Shown: positions 34,908 through 45,365 of the stretch, in pieces | Position numbering within the stretch: the first letter of the stretch is position 1 | Layout: each line of letters begins with the position of its first letter | Source of the DNA: Paracoccaceae bacterium | Lineage (GTDB): Bacteria > Pseudomonadota > Alphaproteobacteria > Rhodobacterales > Rhodobacteraceae | NCBI GenBank assembly: GCA_030066855.1 | Contig: JASJAU010000010.1 | Span: forward strand, 1 to 64,000 | DNA: 64,000 bases | Direction: 5' to 3' | Program-made: the position numbers and the translations under genes | The notes under the pieces: model-generated | What the model was told of the DNA's origin: nothing | Seen by the model: the letters and a program-made list of their open reading frames with translations, nothing else | The model's database searches: none

Positions 34908-36185
34908 TTATGCCGGATCCTCGAGCCAGTGGGGGATGGTATCGCGATTTATGATCTCGTCAAAGGTCGGACGCGCCCGAATGACGGCGAATTGATGCTG
35001 ATTCACCAGGACTTCAGGAATCATTGGTCGTGTATTGTATTCCGACGCCATGACCGCCCCGTAGGCGCCCGCGGACCGGAAGGCGACCAGATCGCCCGCC
35101 GCCAGCTCGGGCATCGGGCGGTTTCGCGTGAACGTGTCGCCGGTTTCGCAAACCGGGCCAACAATATCAAAGGGTTGGAGCTCGGCGCCTGGCGTGGCCT
35201 CATTGACCGGAACGATGTCATGCCAGGCGCCGTACATCGCGGGCCGGATCAGGTCGTTCATCGCGGCATCGAGGATCAGAAAATCCCTTCCCTCGCCCGA
35301 TTTCACGTAAATCACTTCGGAAACCAGAATGCCGGCATTGCCCGCGATCAGTCGGCCCGGCTCGATCTCGATCTCGCAACCAAGATCGCCGACGGTCCGC
35401 TTGATCACTTCGCCGTATTCCGTGGGGAGCGGCGGCGCGGCGTTGCTGCGCTCATATGGGATGCCCAGACCGCCGCCCAGATCGAGCCGGCGAATGCCGT
35501 GCCCCTCGGCGCGAAGCGCTCGCGTCAAGTCGGCGACCTTGGCGTAGGCCAACTCGAAGGGTTCCAATTCGGTGAGCTGGCTTCCGATATGGACGTCGAT
35601 GCCGACAACCTCCAGCCCCGGAAGCCCGGCTGCCTCGGCATAGACCTCGCGCGCCCGGCTGATCGGGATGCCGAACTTGTTCTCTGACTTGCCGGTCGAG
35701 ATCTTCTCGTGCGTCCGGGCGTCAACATCCGGGTTCACGCGCACCGTAATTGGCGCTGTCTTGCCCAGCCTTGAAGCGACATCCGAAAGGCGGCGGAGTT
35801 CGGGTTCGCTCTCCACGTTGAACTGGCGGACGCCGCCTTCCAGAGCGGTCTCCATCTCTTCTACCGTCTTGCCGACGCCCGAGAACACGATCCGCTCGCC
35901 GGGGAACCCGGCGGCGATAGCGCGGCGGTACTCCCCTCCGGAGACCACGTCCACCCCGGCGCCAAGCCGCGCCATCAATGCCAGCACCGCCTGATTGGAG
36001 TTCGCCTTCATCGCGTAGCAGACGAGGTGATCGAGACCCGAGAGAGCCTCGTCGAACAGCGTGTAGTGACGGGTCAGCGTGGCCGTGGAATAGACATAGA
36101 ACGGCGTGCCCACCTCCGCCGCGATTTCGGGGATGGGAACGTCTTCGGCGTGCAGAACACCTTTCTGGTAAAGGAAATGGTCCAT
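34908..36185 (-). CDS. lysA: Diaminopimelate decarboxylase
   Basis: 425 residues. PLP lysine lies in VCYAMKANSNQAV; the barrel holds GVDVVSGGEYRRA, KFGIPISRAR, IDVHIGSQL and DLGGGLGIPY; the C-terminal domain has GPVCETGDTF and GAYGAVMASEYN, with the catalytic Cys and substrate-binding Tyr. It makes L-lysine from meso-DAP, the last step of lysine synthesis. GGAGAGG precedes the ATG at 36185. It may be cotranscribed with the DUF4175 gene 29 bp downstream. Confidence 0.97.
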   Translation of the reverse strand: MDHFLYQKGVLHAEDVPIPEIAAEVGTPFYVYSTATLTRHYTLFDEALSGLDHLVCYAMKANSNQAVLALMARLGAGVDVVSGGEYRRAIAAGFPGERIVFSGVGKTVEEMETALEGGVRQFNVESEPELRRLSDVASRLGKTAPITVRVNPDVDARTHEKISTGKSENKFGIPISRAREVYAEAAGLPGLEVVGIDVHIGSQLTELEPFELAYAKVADLTRALRAEGHGIRRLDLGGGLGIPYERSNAAPPLPTEYGEVIKRTVGDLGCEIEIEPGRLIAGNAGILVSEVIYVKSGEGRDFLILDAAMNDLIRPAMYGAWHDIVPVNEATPGAELQPFDIVGPVCETGDTFTRNRPMPELAAGDLVAFRSAGAYGAVMASEYNTRPMIPEVLVNQHQFAVIRARPTFDEIINRDTIPHWLEDPA

Positions 36186-36278
36186 CCGGGGCCTCTCCAA
36201 GTCGGCGCGTCTTATCAGAGTGAGGGTCTGACGCAAGCGAACGCGCCGCGCCCGTTGAGGCGAGAAGTCGGGATCAGG

Positions 36279-39191
36279 TCAACCTAGCGCCTCGTTGCAG
36301 CGCATGCAGACGCCCGGATGCGCGTGAAGGCCGACATCCGGCAGGATCTTCCAGCATCGCTGGCATTTCGCGCCTTCCGCCTTCTCGAACACGACGCCGA
36401 CGCCTTCGACTTCAGGCAGCCGGAAGGCCTCCGCCGGGATTGGATCGTTGGTAAGGACCACGGCCGAAGTTATGCAAACATCCTCGAAGGGCACGCTTTT
36501 CAGCATGTCGAGCACTTCTTTGTCGCGCACATGGACCACCGGCGCCGCCTCAAGGCTCGCGCCGATCACCTTGTCCTGACGCTGGATCTCCAACGCGGCG
36601 GTCACAACGCGGCGAACCTGACGGATCGCGGCCCATTTCGCCGCGAGCGGCTCGTCCAGCCAGTCGCGTGGGGTGTCGGGCATGTCCTGAAGGTGGACCG
36701 AGCTGTCATCCTCCGGGAACCTCTCGAGCCAGACCTCTTCCATCGTGAAGACGAGCATAGGCGCAAGCCAGGTGGTCAGACGGTGGAACAGGATGTCGAG
36801 CACGGTTCGCGCTGCTCGACGCCTCAGGCTCTCCGCGTCATCGCAATAAAGCGCGTCCTTCCGGATGTCGAAATAGACCGATGAGAGATCGACGGTCGCG
36901 AAGTTGAAGAGCAGCTGGAACACGCCCTGGAAATCGTACTTCGCATAGCCAGTCCGCACCTTGTGATCCAGTTCGGCCAACCGATGCAGCACCCAGCGCT
37001 CGAGTTCCGGCATCTCTGACGGATCGACACGTTCTTCGTCGCTAAAATCGGCAAGGTTCCCGAGAATGAACCGCAACGTGTTCCTCAGGCGGCGGTAGCT
37101 GTCGGCCACGCCTTTTAGGATCTCCGGTCCGATCCGGTGATCATGCACGTAGTCAGTCTGGGCCACCCACAGACGCAGAATGTCGGCGCCGTACTGCTTC
37201 ACCACCTCTTCCGGGACGATGGTGTTGCCGAGCGACTTCGACATCTTCATGCCCTTCTCATCGAGCGTGAAAGCATGGGTGACGACCGCCCGATAAGGCG
37301 CGCGGCCCTTTGTGCCGCAGGCTTGCAGCATCGAGGAATGGAACCATCCCCGATGCTGGTCGGTCCCTTCAAGATAAACGTCGGCGATCCCGTCCTCGGT
37401 CCCGTCTTCCCGGTCGCGGAGGACGAAGGCGTGGGTCGAGCCGGAATCGAACCACACGTCGAGGATGTCAAAGACCTGCTCGTAGTCCTCGGGGTTGGCG
37501 TCATTGCCCAGGAACCGCTCCTTGGCGCCGGGTTTGTACCAGGCGTCGGCGCCCTCGGCCTCGAATGCGTCGAGCACCCGCTGGTTGACGGCCTCGTTCC
37601 TCAGGAGGAAATCGGCATCCGTGGGCAGACCGCCCCTCTTGACGAAACAGGTAAGCGGAACACCCCAGGCGCGCTGACGCGAGAGCACCCAGTCCGGCCG
37701 GGCCTCCATCATCGAATAGAGACGGTTGCGCCCGGTCTTCGGCGTCCATTCGACATTGTCGATTTCGGTCAGCGCCCGCTTGCGGATCGTCGTTCCGAAC
37801 TGGTCCTGACCGTCGCCAACCGGCTTGTCGATTGCGGCGAACCATTGCGGCGTGTTGCGATAGATGACCGGCGCCTTCGACCGCCAGCTATGCGGGTAGC
37901 TGTGCTTGATCTTGCCGCGGGCGAGAAGGCCTCCGGTTTCGACCATTTTGTCAATTATGGCCTTGTTCGCGTCACCTTCGCCGCCCTTGCGGGACAGGAT
38001 GTAGGTACCGCCAAAGAAAGGCAGATCCTCACGAAACGAGCCGTCGTCCTTCACGTTGTAGGTGATAACCTGATCCAGCATGCCGAGGTCGCGGTAGAGC
38101 TCGTACTCCTCCATCCCGTGAGACGGGGCGCAGTGGACAAAGCCGGTCCCCTCCTCGTCCGTCACGAAATCGGCGGCGCGGAAATCGCGGATGTCGTCCC
38201 ATTCGCCTCTCGCGCCCTCGGTCCCGTGCAACGGGTGCTTGACGCCGGAGATCGCAGTGGGATCAACGTCGCGCAAACGGCGGTACATGCCGTCGTCCAG
38301 ACGCGCGCGGCCCATCACATCGGCAGCAAGTTTGTCGGCGATGATGTAGCGATCGCCGATCCGCGCCCAGCATTCCTCAGGCCGTCCAGTAACCTCGTAG
38401 AGCCCGTAGGAGATATCCTTGCCAAAGACCACGGCTTTGTTCGACGGCAGGGTCCACGGGGTCGTGGTCCAGATCACGACAAAGGCGCCGTCGAGGTCGC
38501 GATTTTCTCCATCCGATACAGCATCGACACGGAACTTCACCCAAACCGTGAAGCTCTCCTTGTCATGGTACTCGACCTCGGCTTCCGCCAGCGCGGTCTT
38601 TTCAATCGGTGACCACATCACCGGCTTGGAGCCCTGATAGAGCGTGCCGTTCATCAAGAACTTCTGGAACTCCTCGGCAATCACGCGCTCGGCGTGGAAG
38701 TCCATGGTCAGGTAGGGGTTCGCCCAGTTCCCGGTCACGCCGAGGCGCTGGAACTCGCTCCTCTGGATGTCGACCCATTTCGCGGCGAAGGCGCGGCACT
38801 CCTGACGGAAATCGACGACGTCGATCTCGTCCTTGTTCCGCCCCTTGGCGCGATACTGCTCCTCGATTTTCCACTCGATCGGCAAGCCGTGGCAGTCCCA
38901 GCCAGGCACATACCGCGCATCGTGGCCCATCATCTGCCGCGAGCGCACGACCATATCCTTTAGGATCTTGTTCAGCCCGTGCCCGATGTGAAGGTTCCCG
39001 TTCGCATAAGGCGGTCCGTCATGGAGCGTGAAGGGCTCGCGGCCCTCTTTCTCGCGAAGCTTGTCATAGACGCCGATCCGCTCCCATCGCGCCAGCCACT
39101 CCGGCTCGCGTTTGGGCAATCCGGCGCGCATCGGGAAGTCGGTCTGCGGAAGGTTCAGCGTGTCTTTGTAGTCGGGCGTATCGGCACACAT
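36279..39191 (-). CDS. ileS: Isoleucine-tRNA ligase
   Basis: 970 residues, class I synthetase. HIGH appears as [10 protein letters not shown] and KMSKS as [10 protein letters not shown]; the CP1 editing domain contains the [11 protein letters not shown] threonine-rich stretch; the C-terminal zinc finger is [11 protein letters not shown] with CMRCNEAL. It charges tRNA-Ile and edits Val-tRNA. It is isolated: about 90 bp from lysA and 182 bp from the VIT transporter gene upstream. Confidence 0.98.
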   Translation of the reverse strand: MCADTPDYKDTLNLPQTDFPMRAGLPKREPEWLARWERIGVYDKLREKEGREPFTLHDGPPYANGNLHIGHGLNKILKDMVVRSRQMMGHDARYVPGWDCHGLPIEWKIEEQYRAKGRNKDEIDVVDFRQECRAFAAKWVDIQRSEFQRLGVTGNWANPYLTMDFHAERVIAEEFQKFLMNGTLYQGSKPVMWSPIEKTALAEAEVEYHDKESFTVWVKFRVDAVSDGENRDLDGAFVVIWTTTPWTLPSNKAVVFGKDISYGLYEVTGRPEECWARIGDRYIIADKLAADVMGRARLDDGMYRRLRDVDPTAISGVKHPLHGTEGARGEWDDIRDFRAADFVTDEEGTGFVHCAPSHGMEEYELYRDLGMLDQVITYNVKDDGSFREDLPFFGGTYILSRKGGEGDANKAIIDKMVETGGLLARGKIKHSYPHSWRSKAPVIYRNTPQWFAAIDKPVGDGQDQFGTTIRKRALTEIDNVEWTPKTGRNRLYSMMEARPDWVLSRQRAWGVPLTCFVKRGGLPTDADFLLRNEAVNQRVLDAFEAEGADAWYKPGAKERFLGNDANPEDYEQVFDILDVWFDSGSTHAFVLRDREDGTEDGIADVYLEGTDQHRGWFHSSMLQACGTKGRAPYRAVVTHAFTLDEKGMKMSKSLGNTIVPEEVVKQYGADILRLWVAQTDYVHDHRIGPEILKGVADSYRRLRNTLRFILGNLADFSDEERVDPSEMPELERWVLHRLAELDHKVRTGYAKYDFQGVFQLLFNFATVDLSSVYFDIRKDALYCDDAESLRRRAARTVLDILFHRLTTWLAPMLVFTMEEVWLERFPEDDSSVHLQDMPDTPRDWLDEPLAAKWAAIRQVRRVVTAALEIQRQDKVIGASLEAAPVVHVRDKEVLDMLKSVPFEDVCITSAVVLTNDPIPAEAFRLPEVEGVGVVFEKAEGAKCQRCWKILPDVGLHAHPGVCMRCNEALG

Positions 39192-39258
39192 GGCGGCTGG
39201 CGTCCTTAAATCGTCAATTCTGTCGGAAGGGGGCGGCGGAGAAGCTCAACGCCTGAAA

Positions 39259-39288
39259 CCCGGCGGCTCATTCTCTCAGAGCGCCGGG
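39259..39288 (-). terminator. Possible terminator hairpin between VIT gene and ileS
   Basis: CCCGGCG (39259-39265) and CGCCGGG (39282-39288) form a 7-bp stem with a 16-base loop; TTT follows on the minus strand. Weak as an intrinsic terminator. The rest of 39192-39373 shows no RNA gene or other reading frame that I trust. Confidence 0.3.
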
Positions 39289-39373
39289 CCTGTAATTCGA
39301 ATGATGATTGCGCGCGTGCGGATCATGCGCGGGCTTATAGGCAAGGCCGGGACAGGCGGCAAGGCGCGTTTCG

Positions 39374-40096
39374 TCAAACCCGGAACAGCGTGCCGACCAG
39401 GTAGGCGATGGTCGCGGCGGCGCCGCCAATCGCCAGCGTCTCCAACCCCGACCGCCACCAGGGCGCGAGAGACCATTGCGCCTTGAAGGCGCCGACACCG
39501 AAGAACACGCATGCCGTCATGACAATCGCCCAGTTGAAAGCGCCGGATATACCGAAAAGATAGGGCACCAGCGGCACCATCCCGGCGGCCAGAAATGCCA
39601 GAAACGTCGCCATGGCGGCCCGCATGGGATGCGGATCGAGCGGCGAGACACCGTATTCATCGACGAGCATCATGTCGATCCAGGCGCGTTTATCCCGCGC
39701 GATGGCATCTGTCGCCTGTTCGAGCAGGTCGCCGTCGAGGCCCTTCTGCCGCAAGATCTCGCGCAATTCCGCCCGCTCGCCTTCCGGCGCTTCGCGGATG
39801 TGCTTCTCCTCGATCGAGCGAAGCCGGTTGACGTCATCGAGCTCGGCCTTGGTCCCAGAGTAGTTGCCGGCGGCCATCGAGAACCCGTCGGCGAGAACGT
39901 TAGCAATGCCGAGGATCAGAATGATCCGGGTGGAGAGATCCGCGCCGACAACGCCCGCCACAATGGCGAAGGTCGTGACCGCGCCGTCGATCGCGCCGTA
40001 AACCAGGTCCCGCAAGATCGACTTCTGCGAAGTCCCGCCAATCCGCGACGCGATGTCTTCCGGGCCGTGCCCGTGCTCAAGGTCCGTGTCTTGCAT
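39374..40096 (-). CDS. VIT1/CCC1 family iron/manganese transporter
   Basis: 240 residues with five predicted membrane helices. The first carries LVYGAIDGAVTTFAIVAGVVGA and the second LILGIANVLADGFSMAAGNY, the VIT family ion-path helices with conserved Asp and Met. A cytoplasmic helical domain rich in Glu follows (IEEKHIREAPEGERAELREI), as in VIT1 where it captures iron. Family knowledge: transport of Fe(II) or Mn(II) out of the cytosol in exchange for protons. It lies 45 bp downstream of the oxidoreductase gene. Confidence 0.9.
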   Translation of the reverse strand: MQDTDLEHGHGPEDIASRIGGTSQKSILRDLVYGAIDGAVTTFAIVAGVVGADLSTRIILILGIANVLADGFSMAAGNYSGTKAELDDVNRLRSIEEKHIREAPEGERAELREILRQKGLDGDLLEQATDAIARDKRAWIDMMLVDEYGVSPLDPHPMRAAMATFLAFLAAGMVPLVPYLFGISGAFNWAIVMTACVFFGVGAFKAQWSLAPWWRSGLETLAIGGAAATIAYLVGTLFRV

Positions 40097-40141
40097 GAAG
40101 ACATCGGTATCGGGGCAAACGCGTCCGCGCTTTGCGACGGA

Positions 40142-41767
40142 TCAAGACGCCTGGCTGTCGAGGTATTCCCAGACCTTGGACATCACGACCGAACCCTCGC
40201 CCACGGCCGAGGCCACCCGCTTGACCGACCCCGCCCGAACATCGCCGACCGCGAAGATGCCGGGTTCCGAGGTCTCATAGTTCGATTGTCCGCCCGCGGC
40301 AGGCCCGGTGATCACGAACCCTTTGTTGTCCAGCTTGACGATGCCTGAAAGCCAGCTCGTATTGGGCGCCGCGCCAACCATGACAAAGACGGCGCGTGTA
40401 TTGACGGTCCAATCCTCGCCATTCAGCTTGTCACGGATCGTGACCTGTTCGAGCGCGTCCGCGCCATCAACGCTGACCATCTCGGTGTTGTAGTGAATGG
40501 TGATCGAGGGGTCCTGCTCCAGCCGACTGAGCAGGTAATCCGACATGGACGCCGCAAGGGAAGGCCCCCGCACCAGCACATGCACATGTCGGGCGCTTCG
40601 GCAGAGGAACATGGCGGCCTGTCCGGCGGAATTGCCACCGCCGATGACCACGACCTCGCTCGCGCGGCAGTACCGCGCCTCCACATCGGTGGCCGCGTAG
40701 TAGATGCCCGCGCTTTCAAACTCTTCCAGCCGCTCGATGGGCAGGCGCCGGTACTGAACGCCAGTCGCGACGATGATGGAGCGCGCGCAAACCTCCTTGC
40801 CGTCATCAAGGGTAACGCAGAAAACGCCGTCCTCACGCCGCTCAAGCGCTTGCGCCCGGTTCGGAACGGCGAAGCGGGTGCCGAATTTCATCGCCTGAAC
40901 CTCGCCCCGCCAGCAGAGATCGGCGCCGGAGATGCCGGTTGGGAACCCCATGTAGTTCTCGATACGGCTGGAGGTGCCCGCCTGACCGCCGATCGCCAGG
41001 TCTTCGAGCACCAGCGCCGTGAGTCCCTCAGCCCCCGCATAGACGCCCGCCGCCACGCCTGCGGGGCCGCCGCCGACGATCAGCACGTCGACGACTTCGT
41101 CTTCCCCCAACTCAAGCCCGAGACCCAGAAGCGAGGCGACCTTGGCGGGCGTTGGGTCCTCAACGACCTGATCGCGGCCAAAGATCACCGCCGGGCCGTG
41201 GCTGTTCAGGCTGCAAGTCTGCGCCAGATCATCGGCCTCGGCACTGCCGATGTCGATGGACTGGTAAGGAATTCGGTTGCGCGCCGCGAAGGACGCGATG
41301 CGCCGGACGTTCCGGTCCACGTCCGCGCCGATCAGTTTGAGCGACGTGTCGCTGTGCTCGATCAGCCGCCGGCGGCGCGCGGCGAAGACTGTGATGATGT
41401 GATCGCTCAACTCCGGCACGCGCGACATCAGGTCGAGCATGTCCTTTCGTGGAACCGCCAGAACGTGCGTCTCGCGGGCCGCGCGCATCGGAAGGGTCGT
41501 TCGGCTGCCGTTCAGGAAGGCGATCTCGCCCATGAACTGCGTCGGGCCCAGCGCGTTCGGCAAATGCCGCTCGCCTGTCCATGGGTCGAACACCTCGATC
41601 TCGCCATCCACGATATAGACGAATTCGTCCATAGCATCGCCGATATCGGCGACAATCTCGCCCTTTTGGTAGGTCACCTCCTTGGCGATGCGCCTGATCG
41701 CGCGGACGTGGGCGTCCGCTAGAGGGCGGCGGATCATGGTAGAGAGATCGGCGGCGAGCGATTCCAT
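40142..41767 (-). CDS. Cyclic-nucleotide-binding domain fused to FAD-dependent thioredoxin-reductase-like protein
   Basis: 541 residues. A cNMP-binding domain (1-130) has FMGEIAFLNGSRTTLPMRA at 78-96, keeping Gly80, Glu81 and Arg89. A thioredoxin/glutaredoxin-like segment (150-205; RNRIPYQSIDIGSAEAD) lacks CxxC. The flavoprotein part has FAD motif VGGGPAGVAAGVYA (231-244) and NAD(P)H motif VIGGGNSAGQAA (374-385). The place of the redox CxxC reads YYAATDVEARYC, with one Cys only, so it is not a standard thioredoxin reductase. AAGGAA precedes the ATG at 41767. Electron acceptor unknown. Confidence 0.88.
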   Translation of the reverse strand: MESLAADLSTMIRRPLADAHVRAIRRIAKEVTYQKGEIVADIGDAMDEFVYIVDGEIEVFDPWTGERHLPNALGPTQFMGEIAFLNGSRTTLPMRAARETHVLAVPRKDMLDLMSRVPELSDHIITVFAARRRRLIEHSDTSLKLIGADVDRNVRRIASFAARNRIPYQSIDIGSAEADDLAQTCSLNSHGPAVIFGRDQVVEDPTPAKVASLLGLGLELGEDEVVDVLIVGGGPAGVAAGVYAGAEGLTALVLEDLAIGGQAGTSSRIENYMGFPTGISGADLCWRGEVQAMKFGTRFAVPNRAQALERREDGVFCVTLDDGKEVCARSIIVATGVQYRRLPIERLEEFESAGIYYAATDVEARYCRASEVVVIGGGNSAGQAAMFLCRSARHVHVLVRGPSLAASMSDYLLSRLEQDPSITIHYNTEMVSVDGADALEQVTIRDKLNGEDWTVNTRAVFVMVGAAPNTSWLSGIVKLDNKGFVITGPAAGGQSNYETSEPGIFAVGDVRAGSVKRVASAVGEGSVVMSKVWEYLDSQAS

Positions 41768-41795
41768 GGCGAGTTCCTTAGCTAGCTGTGACCGG

Positions 41796-42797
41796 TCAGC
41801 CGTCTTGTGAGCGATCAAATAGCCCGGTCAGGGCGCGTTGCACCAATCGTGTGACTCTTGGGCGTTTTCCGTCCGAAAACGGCAAGGGCCGGCAGACCTC
41901 CATCGCCGCGACGCCGACCCGCGCGGTCAATGCGCCGTTGACCAACCCCTCGCCGAACCGGCGCGAGATGCGGGATAGCAAGTGACCCCCACCGATGGAC
42001 GACAGCAGATCGTCGCCCACGGCGACCGCGCCCGTAGCGACCAGATGGGTCAGAACGGCGCGGGTCAGGCGCCAGGTGCCGACCGTGCCCGACCGGCCGC
42101 CATAGATCTCGGCGATGCGGCGGATCATGCGAAGGTTCGCGGTCAGCGCCGCCGCGACATCCGCCAGAGCGAGCGGCACGAGCGCCGTGATCATCGCCAC
42201 CTGCCGCGCCGCCGCCTCGACCTCGCGCGTCGCGCGGTCGTCTAGCGGGGCCAGAAGCGTGTCTTCTGCGAGCTCGAACAACCCGTCCGGGTCGAAGACA
42301 TCCGATTTCCGCTCTCCCAGCCGGGCCAGACCCCAACGGGCGTCCTCCCGCCCGGCGTAGAGGCGCTCCATACGGGTAACGAGTGCGCGAGCCGACTTGA
42401 GATCGCTCTCGGCGGCGGCATTCGCGGCCTCATCGTGAAACCGCTCGATCTTCTGAAGCCGCGCTAGAGCCGCCGCCTCGCGCGCGATCAAAGCGACGCA
42501 GACCAGAACGAAGAGGGAGACCAGCGCGAGCGACACGTAGCCGAGCCATTGGTTGCGCTCCGCCAGACCCGCTACGAAATCCCAGGCGGCAACCGAGGCG
42601 AAGAAGACCAGAAGCGCGAAAAGCAGGCGCCAGAACCAGGACACGAGGCGCGACGGCTCTCGCGCCGCGAGCGCCGCGACGGATTGCATGGCCTGTCCGG
42701 TCGGGGCGCCTTCCGTCTCAGCAACAGGCGGCGCATCCGCCGGGCTTGGGCCGGGCTCGTCCAGTTCGATCAGAACGGGCCGTTCGCGTTCGCTCAT
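41796..42797 (-). CDS. YcjF/TIGR01620 family membrane protein
   Basis: 333 residues. A Pro/Glu-rich cytoplasmic start is followed by two membrane helices (LLFALLVFFASVAAWDFVAG and LGYVSLALVSLFVLVCVALI) and a C-terminal DUF697-like region (LTHLVATGAVAVGDDLLSS). YcjF always travels with YcjX, here 17 bp upstream. The pair is induced by envelope stress in enterobacteria, with unknown mechanism. The ATG at 42797 is preferred over an upstream TTG inside ycjX. Confidence 0.85.
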   Translation of the reverse strand: MSERERPVLIELDEPGPSPADAPPVAETEGAPTGQAMQSVAALAAREPSRLVSWFWRLLFALLVFFASVAAWDFVAGLAERNQWLGYVSLALVSLFVLVCVALIAREAAALARLQKIERFHDEAANAAAESDLKSARALVTRMERLYAGREDARWGLARLGERKSDVFDPDGLFELAEDTLLAPLDDRATREVEAAARQVAMITALVPLALADVAAALTANLRMIRRIAEIYGGRSGTVGTWRLTRAVLTHLVATGAVAVGDDLLSSIGGGHLLSRISRRFGEGLVNGALTARVGVAAMEVCRPLPFSDGKRPRVTRLVQRALTGLFDRSQDG

Positions 42798-42813
42798 TCC
42801 AACACCGCTTTCA

Positions 42814-44253
42814 TCAGAGTTTGTCTCCAAACAGGATCTCCGCCGCGCGATCCAGCCGGATATGGGGCGGCCCCTCCCCGGATTTCAATGTCATCGGCTC
42901 GGGCGCGAAAGCCATGATCTCATAGTCGGCGTCGAGCCACGTCTCCGCGCCGTCACGGGCGGGCGAGAGAATCCTGGCCGGATCATCCGGCAATCGTCCG
43001 GGGTAGAAGGCGGCGCGACGACCGTCCTGCAACAAGCGTCCGCGCACCACGTCCAACTCGCGTCCGTCGCGCGAGATCGTGTCCTCGGTCGTCGCCCGAA
43101 GCGAGGCGATCGACTGCGCCACCGTACCCGCGCCGGCAAAATCGGCGCGCCCCTTCGCATCCGCGAGCAGCGCTTTGGTGATCGCGGTCAGGCTGGCGTG
43201 CTGATTGTGGTGAAGATGGTCGGCCTTGGTGGCGGCGAAGAGGATCTTCTCAACCCGCCGTCCCAGGAAGATCTGGCTGAGAAAGGCGTTCCGACCGGGC
43301 CGGAACGCGGCGAGCGTGTCGGCGAGCGCGATCCGCATGTCTTCGACGGCCTTGGGCCCGCTGTGGATCGCGCCCAGCACATCGACCAGCACAATCTGGC
43401 GGTCGATCCGGGCGAAGTGGTCGCGAAAGAACGGCTTCACGACCTGCCGCTTGTAGGCTTCAAACCGTCTGGAGAACTCCCGCGCGAGCGATCCGCGAGG
43501 GGCGGACAATGGCGGCAAGGGCGAGAACGTCAGTGCGGGCGATCCGGCAAGGTCCCCCGGCAAAAGAAACCGCCCGGGCGTGCAGTCAGAGTAACCCGCC
43601 TCTCGGGCGGCCTTAAGATACGCCGTGTAGGTCTTCGCAAGCGAAGCGGCGACCTCCTCGTTCAACCGTGAGTCGGCGTCTGTCTCGGAGAGTCGCTGCA
43701 TGTAGGGTTCCGCCGCCTCGCGCGGCGCGGCGCGGGACAGAGCATGCGCCGACCAATCGTCGAAGGTCTGGTCGAGCAGCGCGAGATCCAGGAGCCACTC
43801 GCCGGGATAGTCGACAATGTCGATATGGATGGTTCGGGGACCGGAAACGCCGCCAAAGAGCCCAGACGGCTGAACCCTGAGCGACAGGCGGAGCTCGCTG
43901 ATGCCCGTCGTGCCCTCCGGCCAGCGAGGCTCCGGCCCGGTGAGCGCCGCGAGATGCTCCTCGTAGGCGAAGCGCGGCACCGTGTCGTCGGGCTGCGGCT
44001 GCAGCCAGGCGGAGAGGATGCGCCCATCCGCCGCCGCACGTAGGCCCGGCATCCGGCCGCGGCTAATGAGGTTCGCGACCAGTGACGTGATGAAGACCGT
44101 CTTGCCCGAACGGCTTAAGCCGGTCACGCCCAGGCGGATAACCGGCTCGAAAAACGCCTCGCTCACTGTATTCACGGCGGTCTCGACGCCCCGCGTCAAG
44201 CCGTCGGCAAAATCGCCTAGTATCAATGGCCGCCCTTTCGCTTCCGGGAACAT
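42814..44253 (-). CDS. YcjX-like GTPase/ATPase family protein
   Basis: 479 residues, a P-loop NTPase. Walker A is GLSRSGKTVFIT, preceded by the conserved LTRGVETAVNTVSEAFFEP; Walker B-like DIVDYPGEWLLDLALL; and KILFAATKADHLHHNQH supplies the NKxD-like base-recognition segment. It forms a two-gene unit with ycjF. The role is unknown beyond stress association. It is divergent from truA across about 60 bp. Confidence 0.88.
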   Translation of the reverse strand: MFPEAKGRPLILGDFADGLTRGVETAVNTVSEAFFEPVIRLGVTGLSRSGKTVFITSLVANLISRGRMPGLRAAADGRILSAWLQPQPDDTVPRFAYEEHLAALTGPEPRWPEGTTGISELRLSLRVQPSGLFGGVSGPRTIHIDIVDYPGEWLLDLALLDQTFDDWSAHALSRAAPREAAEPYMQRLSETDADSRLNEEVAASLAKTYTAYLKAAREAGYSDCTPGRFLLPGDLAGSPALTFSPLPPLSAPRGSLAREFSRRFEAYKRQVVKPFFRDHFARIDRQIVLVDVLGAIHSGPKAVEDMRIALADTLAAFRPGRNAFLSQIFLGRRVEKILFAATKADHLHHNQHASLTAITKALLADAKGRADFAGAGTVAQSIASLRATTEDTISRDGRELDVVRGRLLQDGRRAAFYPGRLPDDPARILSPARDGAETWLDADYEIMAFAPEPMTLKSGEGPPHIRLDRAAEILFGDKL

Positions 44254-44314
44254 AAGCAGCCCGAAGGCCCGGCGCCAGATTGCCCGGCGCCTCCTTTGGG
44301 TTTAGGTGCGTGCC

Positions 44315-45079
44315 ATGCCGCGCTTCGCTTTCAAGATCGAGTATGACGGCCGTCCGTTCGCAGGCTGGCAGCGGCAGGCCGACCAGCCGTCTGTGCAGGC
44401 TTCGGTCGAGAAGGCGCTCGCGCGGCTCGAGCCGGACGTGCCGTCGATTGCCGCCGCCGGGCGGACCGATGCGGGCGTTCACGCGCTCGGACAGGTCGCC
44501 CATGCCGATCTCGCGCGGGATTGGGAGCCGTTCCGGCTGTCCGAAGCGCTGAATCATCACCTGAAGCCGAAGCCCGTCGCGGTGGTCGCCTGCGCCAGTG
44601 TGGGCGAAGCGTGGCACGCTCGCTTTTCGGCGATCGAGCGGAGATACCTCTACCGGATAATCTGCCGAAGAGCGCCGCTCGTGCATGACGCCGGTCAGGC
44701 CTGGCGCGTACAGCGGCCCTTGGATGCAGAGGCCATGCGGGCGGGCGCACGGCACTTGTTTGGCACGCACGATTTCACGACCTTCCGCGCCTCCATCTGC
44801 CAGGCGAAGAGCCCCGTCAAAACCATGGACGAGATAAGTGTTGAGGAGATTGAATATCGTGGAGAGACCGAAATCCGGCTGGCCTTCCGCGCCCGCAGCT
44901 TCCTGCACAATCAGGTCAGATCCATCGTCGGCACGCTCGAGCGCGTCGGAGCAGCCGCCTGGCAGCCGGAAGAGGTCAAAAAAGCTCTCGAGGCGAAGGA
45001 CCGCAGCGCCTGCGGCCCAGTAGCGCCGCCCGATGGTCTTTACCTTACGGGCGTTTCCTACGATCAGGAAGTCTTCTGA
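44315..45079 (+). CDS. truA: tRNA pseudouridine(38-40) synthase
   Basis: 254 residues. [21 protein letters not shown] opens the protein; the catalytic Asp lies in [29 protein letters not shown] is the conserved C-terminal motif. It isomerises uridines 38-40 in the anticodon arm. An AGGTG site precedes the ATG; a GTG three codons earlier is also possible. Downstream, 45080-45218 carries no recognised element apart from the ribosome site of the next small gene. Confidence 0.97.
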   Translation: MPRFAFKIEYDGRPFAGWQRQADQPSVQASVEKALARLEPDVPSIAAAGRTDAGVHALGQVAHADLARDWEPFRLSEALNHHLKPKPVAVVACASVGEAWHARFSAIERRYLYRIICRRAPLVHDAGQAWRVQRPLDAEAMRAGARHLFGTHDFTTFRASICQAKSPVKTMDEISVEEIEYRGETEIRLAFRARSFLHNQVRSIVGTLERVGAAAWQPEEVKKALEAKDRSACGPVAPPDGLYLTGVSYDQEVF

Positions 45080-45218
45080 GGTCTGCCACAATTCGAGCGT
45101 TGCGCCTCATTTTCTCCACACCCCGCCCCGAAACCGCACCGAAAACACCCACAAGCCGTCGTTGCGACGCCCCGAATCCATGGCAGGTTGTATTCACTGG
45201 GTTAGAGGAGATGAGACG

Positions 45219-45359
45219 ATGAGCCTCGAACTTGCGTTTTCCTTCGATCTGCTGCTTGCCAGCTTCCTAACCTGCGTTCTTCTGCGCGACGTCTTCGTGC
45301 TTGCCCTTCCCGATCGCATCGCCGGCCCGGGCGGCTGGCTTGTCGACACCCAGAAGTAG
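45219..45359 (+). CDS. 46-residue small membrane protein
   Basis: The product begins MSLELAFSFDLLLASFLTCV and continues LLRDVFVLALPDRIAGPGGW, giving one membrane helix and a short tail. GAGGAG lies 10 bases before the ATG. The stop is 6 bp from that of the convergent DUF4198 gene. No family recognised; it may be an unannotated small inner-membrane protein. Confidence 0.5.
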   Translation: MSLELAFSFDLLLASFLTCVLLRDVFVLALPDRIAGPGGWLVDTQK

Positions 45360-45365
45360 TTACGC

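Noticed and set aside
37137..38612. 491-codon open frame opposite ileS
   Set aside because: Shadow of ileS caused by high third-position GC; composition is not protein-like.
39192..39373. Possible RNA gene or leader upstream of ileS
   Set aside because: No cloverleaf, T-box or riboswitch core could be drawn; only a modest hairpin is present.
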